This document shows positions 33,540 through 41,755 of a stretch of 47,524 nt of DNA, piece after piece. Position 1 is the stretch's first letter. Each line of letters opens with the position of its first letter. The stretch covers positions 67,665 to 115,188 of the forward strand of contig JACPQR010000020.1 of assembly GCA_016190375.1 (NCBI GenBank). The letters are read 5' to 3'. Below the pieces are notes generated by a model, which was given only the letters and a program-made list of their open reading frames with translations, did not search any database and was not told the DNA's origin. This stretch comes from Deltaproteobacteria bacterium (GTDB lineage: Bacteria > Myxococcota_A > Polyangia > JACPQR01). Made by a program: the position numbers and the translations under genes.

Positions 33540-34412
33540 CTACCAGTTGGGCTGGCCGTCCCGCCCGCCGAACATCATCGTCATGTAGGTGGTCTCGCCG
33601 TCCTGGTAGACGCCCACACCGGCCGTGAAGTTGTTGCAGAACATCGCCGCGCAGTGGTGGCTCATCACGTAGCTGCCGTCCGCCGCGCAGTGATCCTCGA
33701 AGCCGCCTTCCCACTGGATGATGTACTCGGCGGTCTCCCGGACGCCGTAGGCCTGGCCCACGTTCTCGACGTAGCCGTTGCTCGAGTGCCCGACGAACGG
33801 CCCGCTCTGGTGCTCGTGCGCCAGGCGGCCCATCTCGGCATTCCACTCGAGCGCGTTGGTGCACTCGCCTTGCTGCTGGTGTGCGGTCCGGTACTCGTTG
33901 ATCACCCGCCACGCCTCGCACTCCGCCTCGGTTCCCGTGCACTCGCCCAGATCGTCTTCCTCGTCGTCCGGGTCGGGCTCGGGCTCGGGCTCGGGCTCGT
34001 CGTCCTCCGCGTCGTCCGGAACCTCATCGTCGGGCTCCGGCTCCGGATCGCCGTCGTCCGGTCGCGCTCCGCGGCAGGACTCGCCCTCGGGGATGCATTG
34101 CAGCGGGTGGTCGGCACCGACGTCCGTGCACTCGAACCCGGCCGGACACCGGCCGCGGTCGCACATCCGCGCGCAGAACTGCTCGCCTTCGCGATTTCGG
34201 ATGCACAGGTTCGTCGCTTCGCCGCACTGCCCCTGGCCCGAGCAGGGCTCGCAGAGCCGATCCCCCGAAACCTCGCCGGGCTCGCCGTCATCGTCCGAGC
34301 CGCCCATGTCGACCGCCGGCTCGTCCGAGCCGGTCGAGCCGCCGGCCGGCGCGGCTGGTGGAAGCGCATAGCACCCGACGACGACCAATGAGACAGTCCA
34401 GAGCCACCGCAT
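33540..34412 (-). CDS. CAP-domain (SCP/PR-1-like) lipoprotein
   Basis: 290 aa. Lipoprotein signal 'VSLVVVGCYALPP'. A Cys-rich region follows ('CEPCSGQGQCGEATNLC' through 'CPAGFECTD', about residues 49-88), then a Pro/Glu/Asp linker, then a CAP domain at about residues 160-290 with 'VINEYRTAH', 'ALEWNAEMGRLAHEHQ', 'GHSSNGYVENVG' and 'HHCAAMFCNN'. The His and Glu of the CAP cavity are present. CAP proteins are secreted and bind sterols, lipids or metals; the bacterial role is unclear. The ATG at 34412 was chosen for the signal peptide, the open frame upstream being a shadow of the divergent gene. Confidence 0.85.
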   Translation of the reverse strand: MRWLWTVSLVVVGCYALPPAAPAGGSTGSDEPAVDMGGSDDDGEPGEVSGDRLCEPCSGQGQCGEATNLCIRNREGEQFCARMCDRGRCPAGFECTDVGADHPLQCIPEGESCRGARPDDGDPEPEPDDEVPDDAEDDEPEPEPEPDPDDEEDDLGECTGTEAECEAWRVINEYRTAHQQQGECTNALEWNAEMGRLAHEHQSGPFVGHSSNGYVENVGQAYGVRETAEYIIQWEGGFEDHCAADGSYVMSHHCAAMFCNNFTAGVGVYQDGETTYMTMMFGGRDGQPNW

Positions 34413-34547
34413 CGGGGCGATGCGAAGCAATCCGGGTGCCGTCGGGCGCACTGTCCATTCCCGAGATTCCACGTGCTTGCGCCCCGCCGGCGACAGGACC
34501 GGCTCTCGGCCGGAGCGGTGACCGCTCTCGAACCGGTGGGTCTGCGG

Positions 34548-34553
34548 TAAGCT
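34548..34553 (+). promoter_or_regulatory. TAAGCT 7 nt before the DUF342 gene
   Basis: The GTG at 34561 follows after CCGCCCG. No Shine-Dalgarno is present. The 148 nt between this start and the divergent CAP gene should hold both promoters. Confidence 0.4.
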
Positions 34554-34560
34554 CCGCCCG

Positions 34561-35922
34561 GTGGCGATCGAGGTCGAGATCTCCGGCGACGGCATGTCGG
34601 CATGGGCCACGGTCGTGCGCGAGGAGGACGTCGAAACGACGCTCCCGGTCCTGCGAGCGGCGCTGCGGAGCGCGGGCGTCGCGTTCGGCATCGACGTCCG
34701 CGCGCTCCTGGCGCTCGTGGAGGAGGTGAAGGCAAGGGCCGCGGGGGAGCGGATCCGGCGACAGATCGCCTCCGGGGCGCCCCGGGTCGACGGCACCGAC
34801 GCCCGCGTCGAGATCCTCGTCGAGGATCCCAGGCGCTCGGGCGGCACCGAGCGCCAGGATGGGCGCATCGACTTCCGCGACCAGGGGCAGTTCGTGGCCG
34901 TCGCGAGGGACCAGCTCCTCGCGCGGCTCCACCCGGGCAAACCAGGGACGGACGGACGGGACGTGCGGGGCAGGAAGATCGGCGCGACTCCGGCGCAGAC
35001 CGCGAGGCTGCCCGAGGGCTCGGGCACGAAGGTCGCCGGCGCCGGCCTCGAGCTGCGCGCGAAACGCGCGGGCGTCCTGAGGACCGAGCCCGGCCGCATC
35101 TCGGTGGATGAGCTCTTGCGCATCGCTGGAGACCTCGACTACCGCGTCGGGAACATCGACTGCCGCGGATCGGTGCAGATCCGGGGCGACGTGCTGCCGG
35201 ACTTCCACATCCGTGCCGACGGCGACGTGTGGATCGACGGGAGCATCGACTCGGTCGAGGTGAAGGCGGGCGGAACGGTCCACGTCGGTCAAGGCATCCT
35301 GCGGGGCAGCCGCGTCCACGCGGCGATGGACGTCAGCGCGGGGCACCTGATCGAGTCCTACGTCGAGGCAGGACGGGACGTCCTCGTGCAGCGAGAGGTG
35401 CTCCACAGCACGGTCAACGCGGGCGGCTCGGTCCTCGTGCGGCCTGGCAGCGCGGGCGACCCTCACGCCGGGAGGATCGTGGGCGGAGCAGTCCGCGCCA
35501 GGCTGCGGCTCGAGGCGGCCGTGGCCGGCAAGAAGAGCGGCGTCGCCACGGAGCTCGTCGTCGGCGTGGACCCGCTCGTGGCGATCCGCTGCCTCCAGCT
35601 CCGGGCAGAGGCCGAGCGTCTCCGGTCGAACGCGCGGCGCTTCGAGCGCCTCCGGCCCCTGACGGCGACCCGGATGGCTCCCGAGCTGGACCGTCTGGCC
35701 CAGGCCCAGGAAGAGGACCTGCGGCGGATCGAGCTCGAGCTCGCGAGGCTCGAGGCCGCTCGCAGCCCCGATCCCTCCGCGTACGTGAAGATCGGTCGCG
35801 AGATAAACGAAGGCGTGCGGATCTGGTTCGGCCCCTCCGAGCTCGCCTTCTACGACAGCCGCTGCGGGGGCTGGTTCGTCTTCGATTCCACGAGGGGGCG
35901 GATAACGGAGAGACGGCCATGA
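34561..35922 (+). CDS. FapA-like DUF342 protein
   Basis: 453 aa, GTG start. The central beta-helix-like region ('DYRVGNIDCRGSVQIRGDV', 'GSIDSVEVKAGGTVHVGQG', 'HLIESYVEAGRDVLVQREV') is the right-handed parallel beta-helix of FapA/DUF342 polymer-forming proteins. The N-terminal domain (about 1-150) is typical for the family and a coiled coil follows at about 355-405 ('LRAEAERLRSNARRFERL'). FapA was tied to flagellar assembly in Vibrio, but no flagellar gene is nearby, so a cytoskeletal or signalling role is as likely. ATGA overlap with the CBS gene means co-translation. Confidence 0.82.
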   Translation: MAIEVEISGDGMSAWATVVREEDVETTLPVLRAALRSAGVAFGIDVRALLALVEEVKARAAGERIRRQIASGAPRVDGTDARVEILVEDPRRSGGTERQDGRIDFRDQGQFVAVARDQLLARLHPGKPGTDGRDVRGRKIGATPAQTARLPEGSGTKVAGAGLELRAKRAGVLRTEPGRISVDELLRIAGDLDYRVGNIDCRGSVQIRGDVLPDFHIRADGDVWIDGSIDSVEVKAGGTVHVGQGILRGSRVHAAMDVSAGHLIESYVEAGRDVLVQREVLHSTVNAGGSVLVRPGSAGDPHAGRIVGGAVRARLRLEAAVAGKKSGVATELVVGVDPLVAIRCLQLRAEAERLRSNARRFERLRPLTATRMAPELDRLAQAQEEDLRRIELELARLEAARSPDPSAYVKIGREINEGVRIWFGPSELAFYDSRCGGWFVFDSTRGRITERRP

Positions 35923-36332
35923 AGGTCCGGGACGTGATGCAGAGGAAGGTGGTCACGCTGGGCGAACGGGACAGCGCCTTCGAGGCGCTCAGGACGCTCG
36001 TGCGCCGGGGCGTGAGCGGAGCGCCGGTCGTGCGGGACGGGCGCGTCGTGGGCCTGGTGACCGAGTTCGATCTGCTCCTCGCCCTGGACTTCATCGGTGA
36101 CGGCGTCGAGGTCGCGAAGGTCATGAAGACCGAGGTCGTCGGCGTCCGACCCGATACGTCGCTCGTCGAAGTGCGCAGTCTGTTCATGACGCACCGCTTC
36201 CGACGCGTTCCCGTCGTGTCGCGAGGTCGCCTGGTCGGCATCGTCAGCCGGCGAGACCTGTTGCGAGCGGAGCTCGAATCCTCGCGACACGCGCCCGCGC
36301 GATCAGGGACCAGGCGGGGACGGAGCCGCTAG
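35919..36332 (+). CDS. Tandem CBS-domain protein
   Basis: 137 aa made almost wholly of one CBS pair: 'VRDVMQRKVVTLGERDSAFE' with 'GVSGAPVVRDGRVVGLVTEFDLL', then 'VMKTEVVGVRPDTSLVEV' with 'FRRVPVVSRGRLVGIVSRRDLLR'. CBS pairs bind adenine nucleotides and act as energy sensors. The basic tail may touch nucleic acid. It starts within the FapA-like stop and overlaps the convergent amidohydrolase by 30 bp, a long 3' overlap that would give antisense RNA for both. Confidence 0.92.
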   Translation: MKVRDVMQRKVVTLGERDSAFEALRTLVRRGVSGAPVVRDGRVVGLVTEFDLLLALDFIGDGVEVAKVMKTEVVGVRPDTSLVEVRSLFMTHRFRRVPVVSRGRLVGIVSRRDLLRAELESSRHAPARSGTRRGRSR

Positions 36333-37205
36333 GAACAGCCGCATCGCCGTGCCGCCGAGGACGGCGGCGAGGTCGGCCGGCGCGAGACCCACGGACAGGC
36401 AGGCATTCAGCTCCCTGTCCCACTCGTAGGGGATGTTCGGGAAGTCCGAGCCGTAGAGGATCCTGTCCGGCCAGCGGCGCACGATCGCCGTCGCGCGGTC
36501 CAGCCATCGGCGAGCCGCGGGCTCGTCGGTGGACCGCGAGACCGGATCGAACGGGAGGTAGCCCGCGAGGGCCATGGTCGTGTCGAGGTAGAGCCGCTCG
36601 TGCTTTTCGAGGAGCGAGACGACCTCCTCCATCCGTTCCGCGCCGAGGTGCGGGACCACGACCGTCGTGCGCGGGTGGCGAAGAAGCGCCCGGTCGAGCG
36701 CCTCCGGGCTGCAGAGCTCGCGGACGTTTGCGGCGTATCCCGGCAGCGCCGGAGCGTCCCCCGCATGGATCACGAGCGGGACGCCGTGCGCGGCCGCCGC
36801 GTCGTAGACGTCGTCGAGCGCGGTCGCGTCGGGCGCCACGCGCTGCACGTGACAGTGGATCTTGACGCCGCGGCATCCGAGCGGGCCGAGCGCCTCGTCC
36901 AGGATGGCGCGGGCGCCCTCCTCGCCGGGCATGATCGTCGCGCAGGGGACGGCCCGGGCGTCGGCGCGCGCAACCTCGGCGACGAAACGGTTGAGCTCGG
37001 CGGCCATCCCAGGCACGTGCGCGTAGTGAAGGAGCACGACGCGAGCGACGCCCCGTTCGGCGAGGAACGAGACCACCTCGCCGGCCGCGAGCCGGTAGCG
37101 GATCGACCACGCCTCGCGATCGAACCAGCGCCAGATCGCCTCGAAGACCCGCGGCGGGAACGCGTGGACGTGCGCGTCGACGACGTCGAATCCCTCGGGC
37201 GCCAC
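36303..37205 (-). CDS. Amidohydrolase-2 family metal-dependent hydrolase
   Basis: 300 aa, GTG start. 'DVVDAHVHAFPP' gives the HxH metal pair (H12, H14), 'GVKIHCHVQ' and 'PLVIHAGD' the middle His, 'VVPHLGAE' a further His and 'ILYGSDFPNIPYEW' the Asp. This is the TIM-barrel amidohydrolase 2 set (decarboxylases such as ACMSD and hydrolases). Cytoplasmic. 18 nt downstream of the TM2 gene, so possibly co-transcribed. Substrate unknown. Confidence 0.88.
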   Translation of the reverse strand: MAPEGFDVVDAHVHAFPPRVFEAIWRWFDREAWSIRYRLAAGEVVSFLAERGVARVVLLHYAHVPGMAAELNRFVAEVARADARAVPCATIMPGEEGARAILDEALGPLGCRGVKIHCHVQRVAPDATALDDVYDAAAAHGVPLVIHAGDAPALPGYAANVRELCSPEALDRALLRHPRTTVVVPHLGAERMEEVVSLLEKHERLYLDTTMALAGYLPFDPVSRSTDEPAARRWLDRATAIVRRWPDRILYGSDFPNIPYEWDRELNACLSVGLAPADLAAVLGGTAMRLFLAAPSPPGP

Positions 37206-37223
37206 GGCCTGGCCCGGCGCCCG

Positions 37224-37418
37224 CTACTTCGGGTCCCGGACCATGACGAAGGTCCAGACCGCGTCGAAGAGCCAGCCCAGTCCCAGAAGCCCTCCGGTCA
37301 GGAGCCAGACGATCCCCGTCACCCAGCGGCCCGTGTAGAAGCGGTGAACGCCGATCAGCCCGAAGAAGAACCAGAGTAGGTAGCCGACGATCAGACTCTT
37401 CGGAGCGGGCGCGACCAT
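37224..37418 (-). CDS. TM2-domain membrane protein
   Basis: 64 aa. 'AYLLW'-type TM2 signature is present as 'GYLLWFFFGLIGVHRFYTGRW', then a second hydrophobic helix 'IVWLLTGGLLGLGWLFDAVW'. The DRF-like loop (HRFY) between the helices is characteristic. Start set at the ATG at 37418 with TACCAT 6 nt before it; longer frames would start upstream of the promoter. Role unknown. Confidence 0.88.
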   Translation of the reverse strand: MVAPAPKSLIVGYLLWFFFGLIGVHRFYTGRWVTGIVWLLTGGLLGLGWLFDAVWTFVMVRDPK

Positions 37419-37424
37419 GACGTG

Positions 37425-37430
37425 ATGGTA
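37425..37430 (-). promoter_or_regulatory. TACCAT 6 nt before the TM2 start
   Basis: TACCAT matches TAnnnT and ends 6 nt before the ATG at 37418, again with no room for a leader. Confidence 0.4.
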
Positions 37431-37491
37431 GCACCCTCGACGGCGCGCCACAGCAGGAGGGCGGCGGTGGCCGAGAGAAGCGCGGCCGGGT

Positions 37492-37497
37492 TAGCCT
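37492..37497 (+). promoter_or_regulatory. TAGCCT 7 nt before the molybdopterin oxidoreductase start
   Basis: TAGCCT matches TAnnnT; the ATG at 37505 follows after CGGCGAC. No -35 box was found. Confidence 0.4.
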
Positions 37498-37504
37498 CGG
37501 CGAC

Positions 37505-39448
37505 ATGGCGCACCAGATCCGCACCATCTGCAACCGCGACTGTCCTGACTCCTGTGGGATCCTCGCCACGGTCGAGGACGGCAGGATCACGAAGCATGGT
37601 CCGGACCCGGAGCACGGGATCACGCAGGGGTTCCTCTGCTGGCGTGGCAACCACTACCTCGAGCGCTTCTACCATCGCGAGCGGTTGCTCCACCCGCTCA
37701 GGCGCGGACCGCGCGGGCTCGAGCGAGTGAGCTGGGACGCTGCGCTCGATCTCGTCGCCGAGCGGCTCGAACGCGCGCGCTCGGCGCACGGGCCGCTGTC
37801 GGCGCTCTACGTCACCTACTCGGGCATCCATCACTGGGTGGCTCGCGTGCTGTCGCGCCTGTTCTGGGCGCACTTCGGCGGAGCGACGACCACCCGGGGG
37901 GGCCTGAGCGTCGAGCCGTGCATCGCCGCGCAGGAAGCCGACATGGGCGCTGACGGCACCCACGAGCCGGAGGACCTCGCAAACAGCGCGGCGTTCGTCG
38001 TGTGGGGAAAGAACCTCGCCGTCACGCGCCCGCACTGCATGCCCTTCGTCAAGCAGGCGCGCGATCGCGGTGCGCCGCTCGTGGTGATCGATCCGATCCG
38101 CAGCGCGACCGCGCGGATGGCGGACCTCCACCTCGCGCTCCGGCCGGGCACCGACGGGCTGCTCGCCATGGGTATCTCGCGGCTCTTGCTCGAGCGCGGA
38201 GCCTGGGACCGGGAGCTCGCCAGAGACCAGTCGAACGGCTTCGACGAGTGGCGCCAGCTCGTGATGTCGCGCGAGGTCGACCAGATCGCGCTCGAGACGG
38301 ACGTGCCCCGCTCTCGGATCGAGGCGGTCGCGGACCTCTACGCGACCAAGAAGCCTCTGTGCACGATGATCGGGCTCGGCCCCGCCTACCACCTCTGCGG
38401 CGGCGCCGCGAGCAGGCTCGTCGACGCGCTCGCGGCCGTCAGCGGCAACATCGGCCTGCCCGGCGGCGGCGCTTCGACGGACCTGGTCGGCCCGCCGGTC
38501 CTCGACCTCCGAGCGCTGCGCGAGGCGCCGGCCGCAGCGAAGCGCCAGCTCCTGTTACCCCGCCTCGGCGACGAGATCCTCGCCACGTCCGAGCCGCCCC
38601 TCGAGGTCGCGTTCGTCGCGGGAGCGAATCCGGTCGCAACGGCGCCCGACGGCACCCGCGTGGCCGAAGGGCTGCGGTCGATCCCGTTCCGCGTCGTCGT
38701 CGATCAGTTCATGACCGCGACCGCCGAGCTCGCGGACGTGATCCTCCCCTGCACGACGTACCTCGAGATGGACGACGTGGTGACGTCATATGGCCACGGC
38801 TGGGTCGGCCTGACCCGGCGAGTGGTGCCGCCCCTCGGAGAGACCCGGCCCGACGGCGAGATCATGCAGGACCTCGCCCGGCGCCTCGGCTTCGGACCCG
38901 CGCTCGAGGGCGATGCGGAGGCGTGGCTCGGTCGCCTGCTCGGTCCCCTGGCCGCTGCCGGTCTCGGGCTCGACGCGCTCAGGGAGCGCCCCCGCCGCCT
39001 GCCGGGACGGGTCCGCGTGCCGTTCGCGGACCGCCGCTTCGCCACTCCCTCGGGGAAGTTCGAGTTCATCCGCTCGTTCGAACCGGACGCGCGGCCTCTC
39101 GGGCCGGGCGAGCTCTTCCTCGTCGCGACCAAGAGCCTGAAGATGGTCAACGCCCAGGTCACCCCGGACGACCTGCCCGCGGAGCCCGTCGCTCGCGCAC
39201 ATCCCGACGTGCTCGCGGCCCGAGACCTCGCCGACGGCGGGGTGGCCGTGATCTCGAGCTCGGCGGGGCGGCTGAGCGCGCGCGTTCGCGCCGACTCGTC
39301 GCTCCGGCGTGACGTCGTTCTCCTGAACCCCGCGAGGTGGCGTGGCGACCTCGTGGGCGTCAACCAGCTCCGCGAGTCGCGCGTCACCGACCTGGGTGAG
39401 GGCGCAGCGATGCACGCGACGCGGGTTCGGTTGGCGCCTCTGCCGTAG
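37505..39448 (+). CDS. Molybdopterin-dependent oxidoreductase (DMSO reductase family)
   Basis: 647 aa. The N-terminal [4Fe-4S] motif 'ICNRDCPDSCGI' plus 'GFLCWRG' has four Cys (C9, C13, C17 and about C45). The Mo/W-bis-MGD domains follow, with 'WGKNLAVTRPHCMPF', 'VVIDPIRSATA', 'SGNIGLPGGG', 'VAGANPVATAPDG', 'ILPCTTYLEMDD' and 'TPSGKFEF', then a C-terminal molydopterin dinucleotide-binding domain ('LVATKSLKMVNAQ', 'LNPARWRGDLVGVNQL'). No Tat signal, so it acts in the cytoplasm, like assimilatory or formate-dehydrogenase-like members; the exact substrate is unclear. The active-site ligand is not obvious. Confidence 0.9.
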   Translation: MAHQIRTICNRDCPDSCGILATVEDGRITKHGPDPEHGITQGFLCWRGNHYLERFYHRERLLHPLRRGPRGLERVSWDAALDLVAERLERARSAHGPLSALYVTYSGIHHWVARVLSRLFWAHFGGATTTRGGLSVEPCIAAQEADMGADGTHEPEDLANSAAFVVWGKNLAVTRPHCMPFVKQARDRGAPLVVIDPIRSATARMADLHLALRPGTDGLLAMGISRLLLERGAWDRELARDQSNGFDEWRQLVMSREVDQIALETDVPRSRIEAVADLYATKKPLCTMIGLGPAYHLCGGAASRLVDALAAVSGNIGLPGGGASTDLVGPPVLDLRALREAPAAAKRQLLLPRLGDEILATSEPPLEVAFVAGANPVATAPDGTRVAEGLRSIPFRVVVDQFMTATAELADVILPCTTYLEMDDVVTSYGHGWVGLTRRVVPPLGETRPDGEIMQDLARRLGFGPALEGDAEAWLGRLLGPLAAAGLGLDALRERPRRLPGRVRVPFADRRFATPSGKFEFIRSFEPDARPLGPGELFLVATKSLKMVNAQVTPDDLPAEPVARAHPDVLAARDLADGGVAVISSSAGRLSARVRADSSLRRDVVLLNPARWRGDLVGVNQLRESRVTDLGEGAAMHATRVRLAPLP

Positions 39449-39454
39449 TAGCAT
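39449..39454 (+). promoter_or_regulatory. TAGCAT 8 nt before a GTG start
   Basis: TAGCAT lies directly behind the stop of the oxidoreductase gene and 8 nt before the GTG at 39463. Confidence 0.35.
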
Positions 39455-39462
39455 CCGCGGAA

Positions 39463-40314
39463 GTGACCCGGGTCGCTTGCACCGTCCTCTTCGCCGCCCT
39501 CGCGCCCGCGCCCGCGCTGGCTCAGGAGGAGCCCAACCTGCCCGCGCGCGAGGCGTTCGAGCGGGGCGTCGCGCTGATGCAGGAGGAGCGCTGGGACGAC
39601 GCGCTGCCGGAGCTGGAGATGTCCCTGCAGCTCTACCCCACGCAGGTCGCGCTCTTCGACGTCGCCCTTTGTCTCAAGCACCTGGGTCGGGGGGCCGAGG
39701 CGCTCGAGGCCCTCAAGCGGTTCCTGCGCGAGTTCGGCGCCCAGGCACCCGCGGCGAGGCGCGGCCAGGTGATCCGCGAGATCGAGGCCCTCGGCGGCGC
39801 CGTCGGGCGCCTGCGCGTGACCGCGATCGATGGGACCTCGATCCGGATCGAGGGCCACGACGCGGGCACGGCGCCCCTGCCCGGGCCGCTCGTGCTTCCG
39901 GTCGGAGAGGTGGACATCGGCGCTCGTCTCGAGGGACACCTCGACGCACGGCACGTCGTACGGATCGAGGCGGGCGAGACCACTCACCTGGCGATCGACA
40001 TGGCCCCGGTCCGTTCCGGGAACCGTCGCACGCGACCCCCGCCCAACCGCGGGCTGTCACCCGGATGGTTCTGGTCGGCGACGGTCACGTCCGGCGCCGC
40101 GATCGCCGCGACGGCGATCCTGGGCGCCCTGGCCCTCGCCGGCGACGCCGACTATCGATCGAACCCGATGCGGACAGCCGGAGAGCAGGAGGCGGGCCGG
40201 CGCCTCGTCATCGCGACGGACGTCGCGCTCGGTGTCGCCGTCGCCGCGGCCCTCGTCGCGTTCCTCCTCTACCCGTCGACGGATTTCGCCGGGGACGCGG
40301 CCGGGGGCGATTGA
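39463..40314 (+). CDS. Exported TPR/PEGA-like protein with C-terminal membrane segments
   Basis: 283 aa, GTG start. A signal peptide 'CTVLFAALAPAPALAQ' is followed by a TPR-like helical region ('AREAFERGVALMQEERWDDALPELEMSLQ', 'VALCLKHLGRGAEALEALKRFLREF'), then a PEGA-like beta domain ('VGRLRVTAIDGTSIRIEGHDAG', 'LEGHLDARHVVRIEAGETTHL'), and two hydrophobic segments (about residues 205-226 and 245-270). This combination recurs beside FHA and kinase genes in myxobacteria. The role is unknown; the TPR part suggests protein binding in the periplasm. Confidence 0.75.
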   Translation: MTRVACTVLFAALAPAPALAQEEPNLPAREAFERGVALMQEERWDDALPELEMSLQLYPTQVALFDVALCLKHLGRGAEALEALKRFLREFGAQAPAARRGQVIREIEALGGAVGRLRVTAIDGTSIRIEGHDAGTAPLPGPLVLPVGEVDIGARLEGHLDARHVVRIEAGETTHLAIDMAPVRSGNRRTRPPPNRGLSPGWFWSATVTSGAAIAATAILGALALAGDADYRSNPMRTAGEQEAGRRLVIATDVALGVAVAAALVAFLLYPSTDFAGDAAGGD

Positions 40315-40351
40315 TGTATTCTCGCCGGCGGCTCTGGCCGAGCCCGGGCAA

Positions 40352-41683
40352 GTGGTCTCAACCGTACCTACCGGTCGCTTCGATGCATTCTCGCGGGGCG
40401 AGCCCGTCCCCGGGATCCTCGTGGCCTGGTCGCCGGTGGGATCGACGTCAGAGGCGTGGCGACCCCTGGGCGGCGGCCTGACCGTCGGCCGCAGCTCCCG
40501 CGCCGAGTGGACCTTCGATGACGACCGCATGTCGTCGCTCCACGCCAGCATCCGACCCTCGGCCGGCGCCTTCATCGTCGAGGATCTCGGAAGCACGAAC
40601 GGAACGTTCCTCGACGGCGAGCGCCTCGCGGGCCCGACGCTCGCGGCCGCAGGCAGCGTCGTCCGAGCGGGTCGCGCCGTCCTCGTGATCGAGCCCGACC
40701 TCGAGATCCTCTCCGCCGACGATGAGCCGCCAGTGGAGATGGCGGGGCGGTTCCACACGCCGGCCCTCGTCCACGCGCTTGGTGTCGCCTCGCGGACCGG
40801 CAAGCACCTGCTTCTCGCCGGGGAGTCCGGCACCGGGAAGGAGCTCTGCGCGCAGAGGCTGGCGGCCGACCTGGGCCGGAATGGACCGCTCGTGGCCCAC
40901 AACTGCGCGCGGTTCGCGTCGGCGGACGAGGCAGAGACGACCCTCTTCGGCGTCGGGCGGGGCGTCTTCAGCGGGGTCGACGCGCGAAAGGGCCTGCTCG
41001 AGGAGGCCGACGACGGCGTCCTGTTCCTCGACGAGCTGCACGCGCTGCCGCTCAGGGTCCAGCGCTCGCTCCTCAGGTTCGTCGAGGACGGGATGCACGC
41101 GAGGATCGGCGCGTCCGGCGCGCGCCGCCTTTCGGTGCGGCTCGTGCTCGCCACGAACCACCCGCTCGATGCGCCGGAGCTCGCGCCCGACCTCGTCGCT
41201 CGCCTGTTCAGGATCGAGGTGCCGGCCCTCTCGCGCCGCCGGGCGGACATTCCGGACATCCTCCTCGCCGCGCTCGGCAAGTCAGCCCAGGACGCCGGCA
41301 TCGACGGTCGGGCGCTCGCACTTGCCCTCGGTCCCGACCACTTCGAGGCCCTCTGTCTCGCGGACCTTTCGGGAAGGAACGTCCGAGCGCTCGAGGCGAT
41401 CGCGGCCGAGATGGTGGCGCGGGCCGCGAGGGCCCCTGACCCGCCCGAGAGGATCGTCCGGCGCGTCTTCGGGGACCACCTGGCGGGATCGGTCGTGCGC
41501 GAGCGAGGCGACGCCGAGAAGAGCGGCTCGCTGTACGAGGCCAACCGGGCTCGAATCGTCGAGGCCTACCGGTCGACCGGCCAGAACCTCTCGGAGACCG
41601 AGCGCGTCCTGCGGGCGGCGGGGCTGCCGGTGAACCGCCGGTGGCTGACGATCTACCTTCGCCGCTGGGGCTCGCGGAGCTAG
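40352..41683 (+). CDS. FHA-domain AAA+ regulator of the sigma-54 activator type, GAFTGA loop altered
   Basis: 443 aa from a GTG at 40352 (a CTG at 40334 is also possible; no ATG fits). FHA domain at about 30-110 with 'VGRSSRAEW', 'MSSLHASI' and 'DLGSTNGTFLDG', which binds phosphothreonine. The AAA+ domain has Walker A 'GESGTGKE' (about 158-165), 'TLFGVGRGVFSGVD' and Walker B 'VLFLDELHALPL'. In true sigma-54 activators the loop reads GAFTGA; here it is GVFSGV (about 204-209), so sigma-54 contact may be lost. A C-terminal helix-turn-helix-like region ('NLSETERVLRAAGLP') suggests DNA binding. Ser/Thr kinases such as the one at 43033 are candidate inputs. Confidence 0.85.
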   Translation: MVSTVPTGRFDAFSRGEPVPGILVAWSPVGSTSEAWRPLGGGLTVGRSSRAEWTFDDDRMSSLHASIRPSAGAFIVEDLGSTNGTFLDGERLAGPTLAAAGSVVRAGRAVLVIEPDLEILSADDEPPVEMAGRFHTPALVHALGVASRTGKHLLLAGESGTGKELCAQRLAADLGRNGPLVAHNCARFASADEAETTLFGVGRGVFSGVDARKGLLEEADDGVLFLDELHALPLRVQRSLLRFVEDGMHARIGASGARRLSVRLVLATNHPLDAPELAPDLVARLFRIEVPALSRRRADIPDILLAALGKSAQDAGIDGRALALALGPDHFEALCLADLSGRNVRALEAIAAEMVARAARAPDPPERIVRRVFGDHLAGSVVRERGDAEKSGSLYEANRARIVEAYRSTGQNLSETERVLRAAGLPVNRRWLTIYLRRWGSRS

Positions 41684-41755
41684 CGCTCCCCGCGGGACGC
41701 TGGATCTCGCGCCGGGATGCGGCTAGCGTACTTCCTCGTGAAAGGGGGAGATGCC

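Noticed and set aside
37505..39448. Periplasmic respiratory molybdoenzyme.
   Set aside because: There is no twin-arginine signal, and no membrane-anchor or iron-sulphur subunit gene sits beside it.
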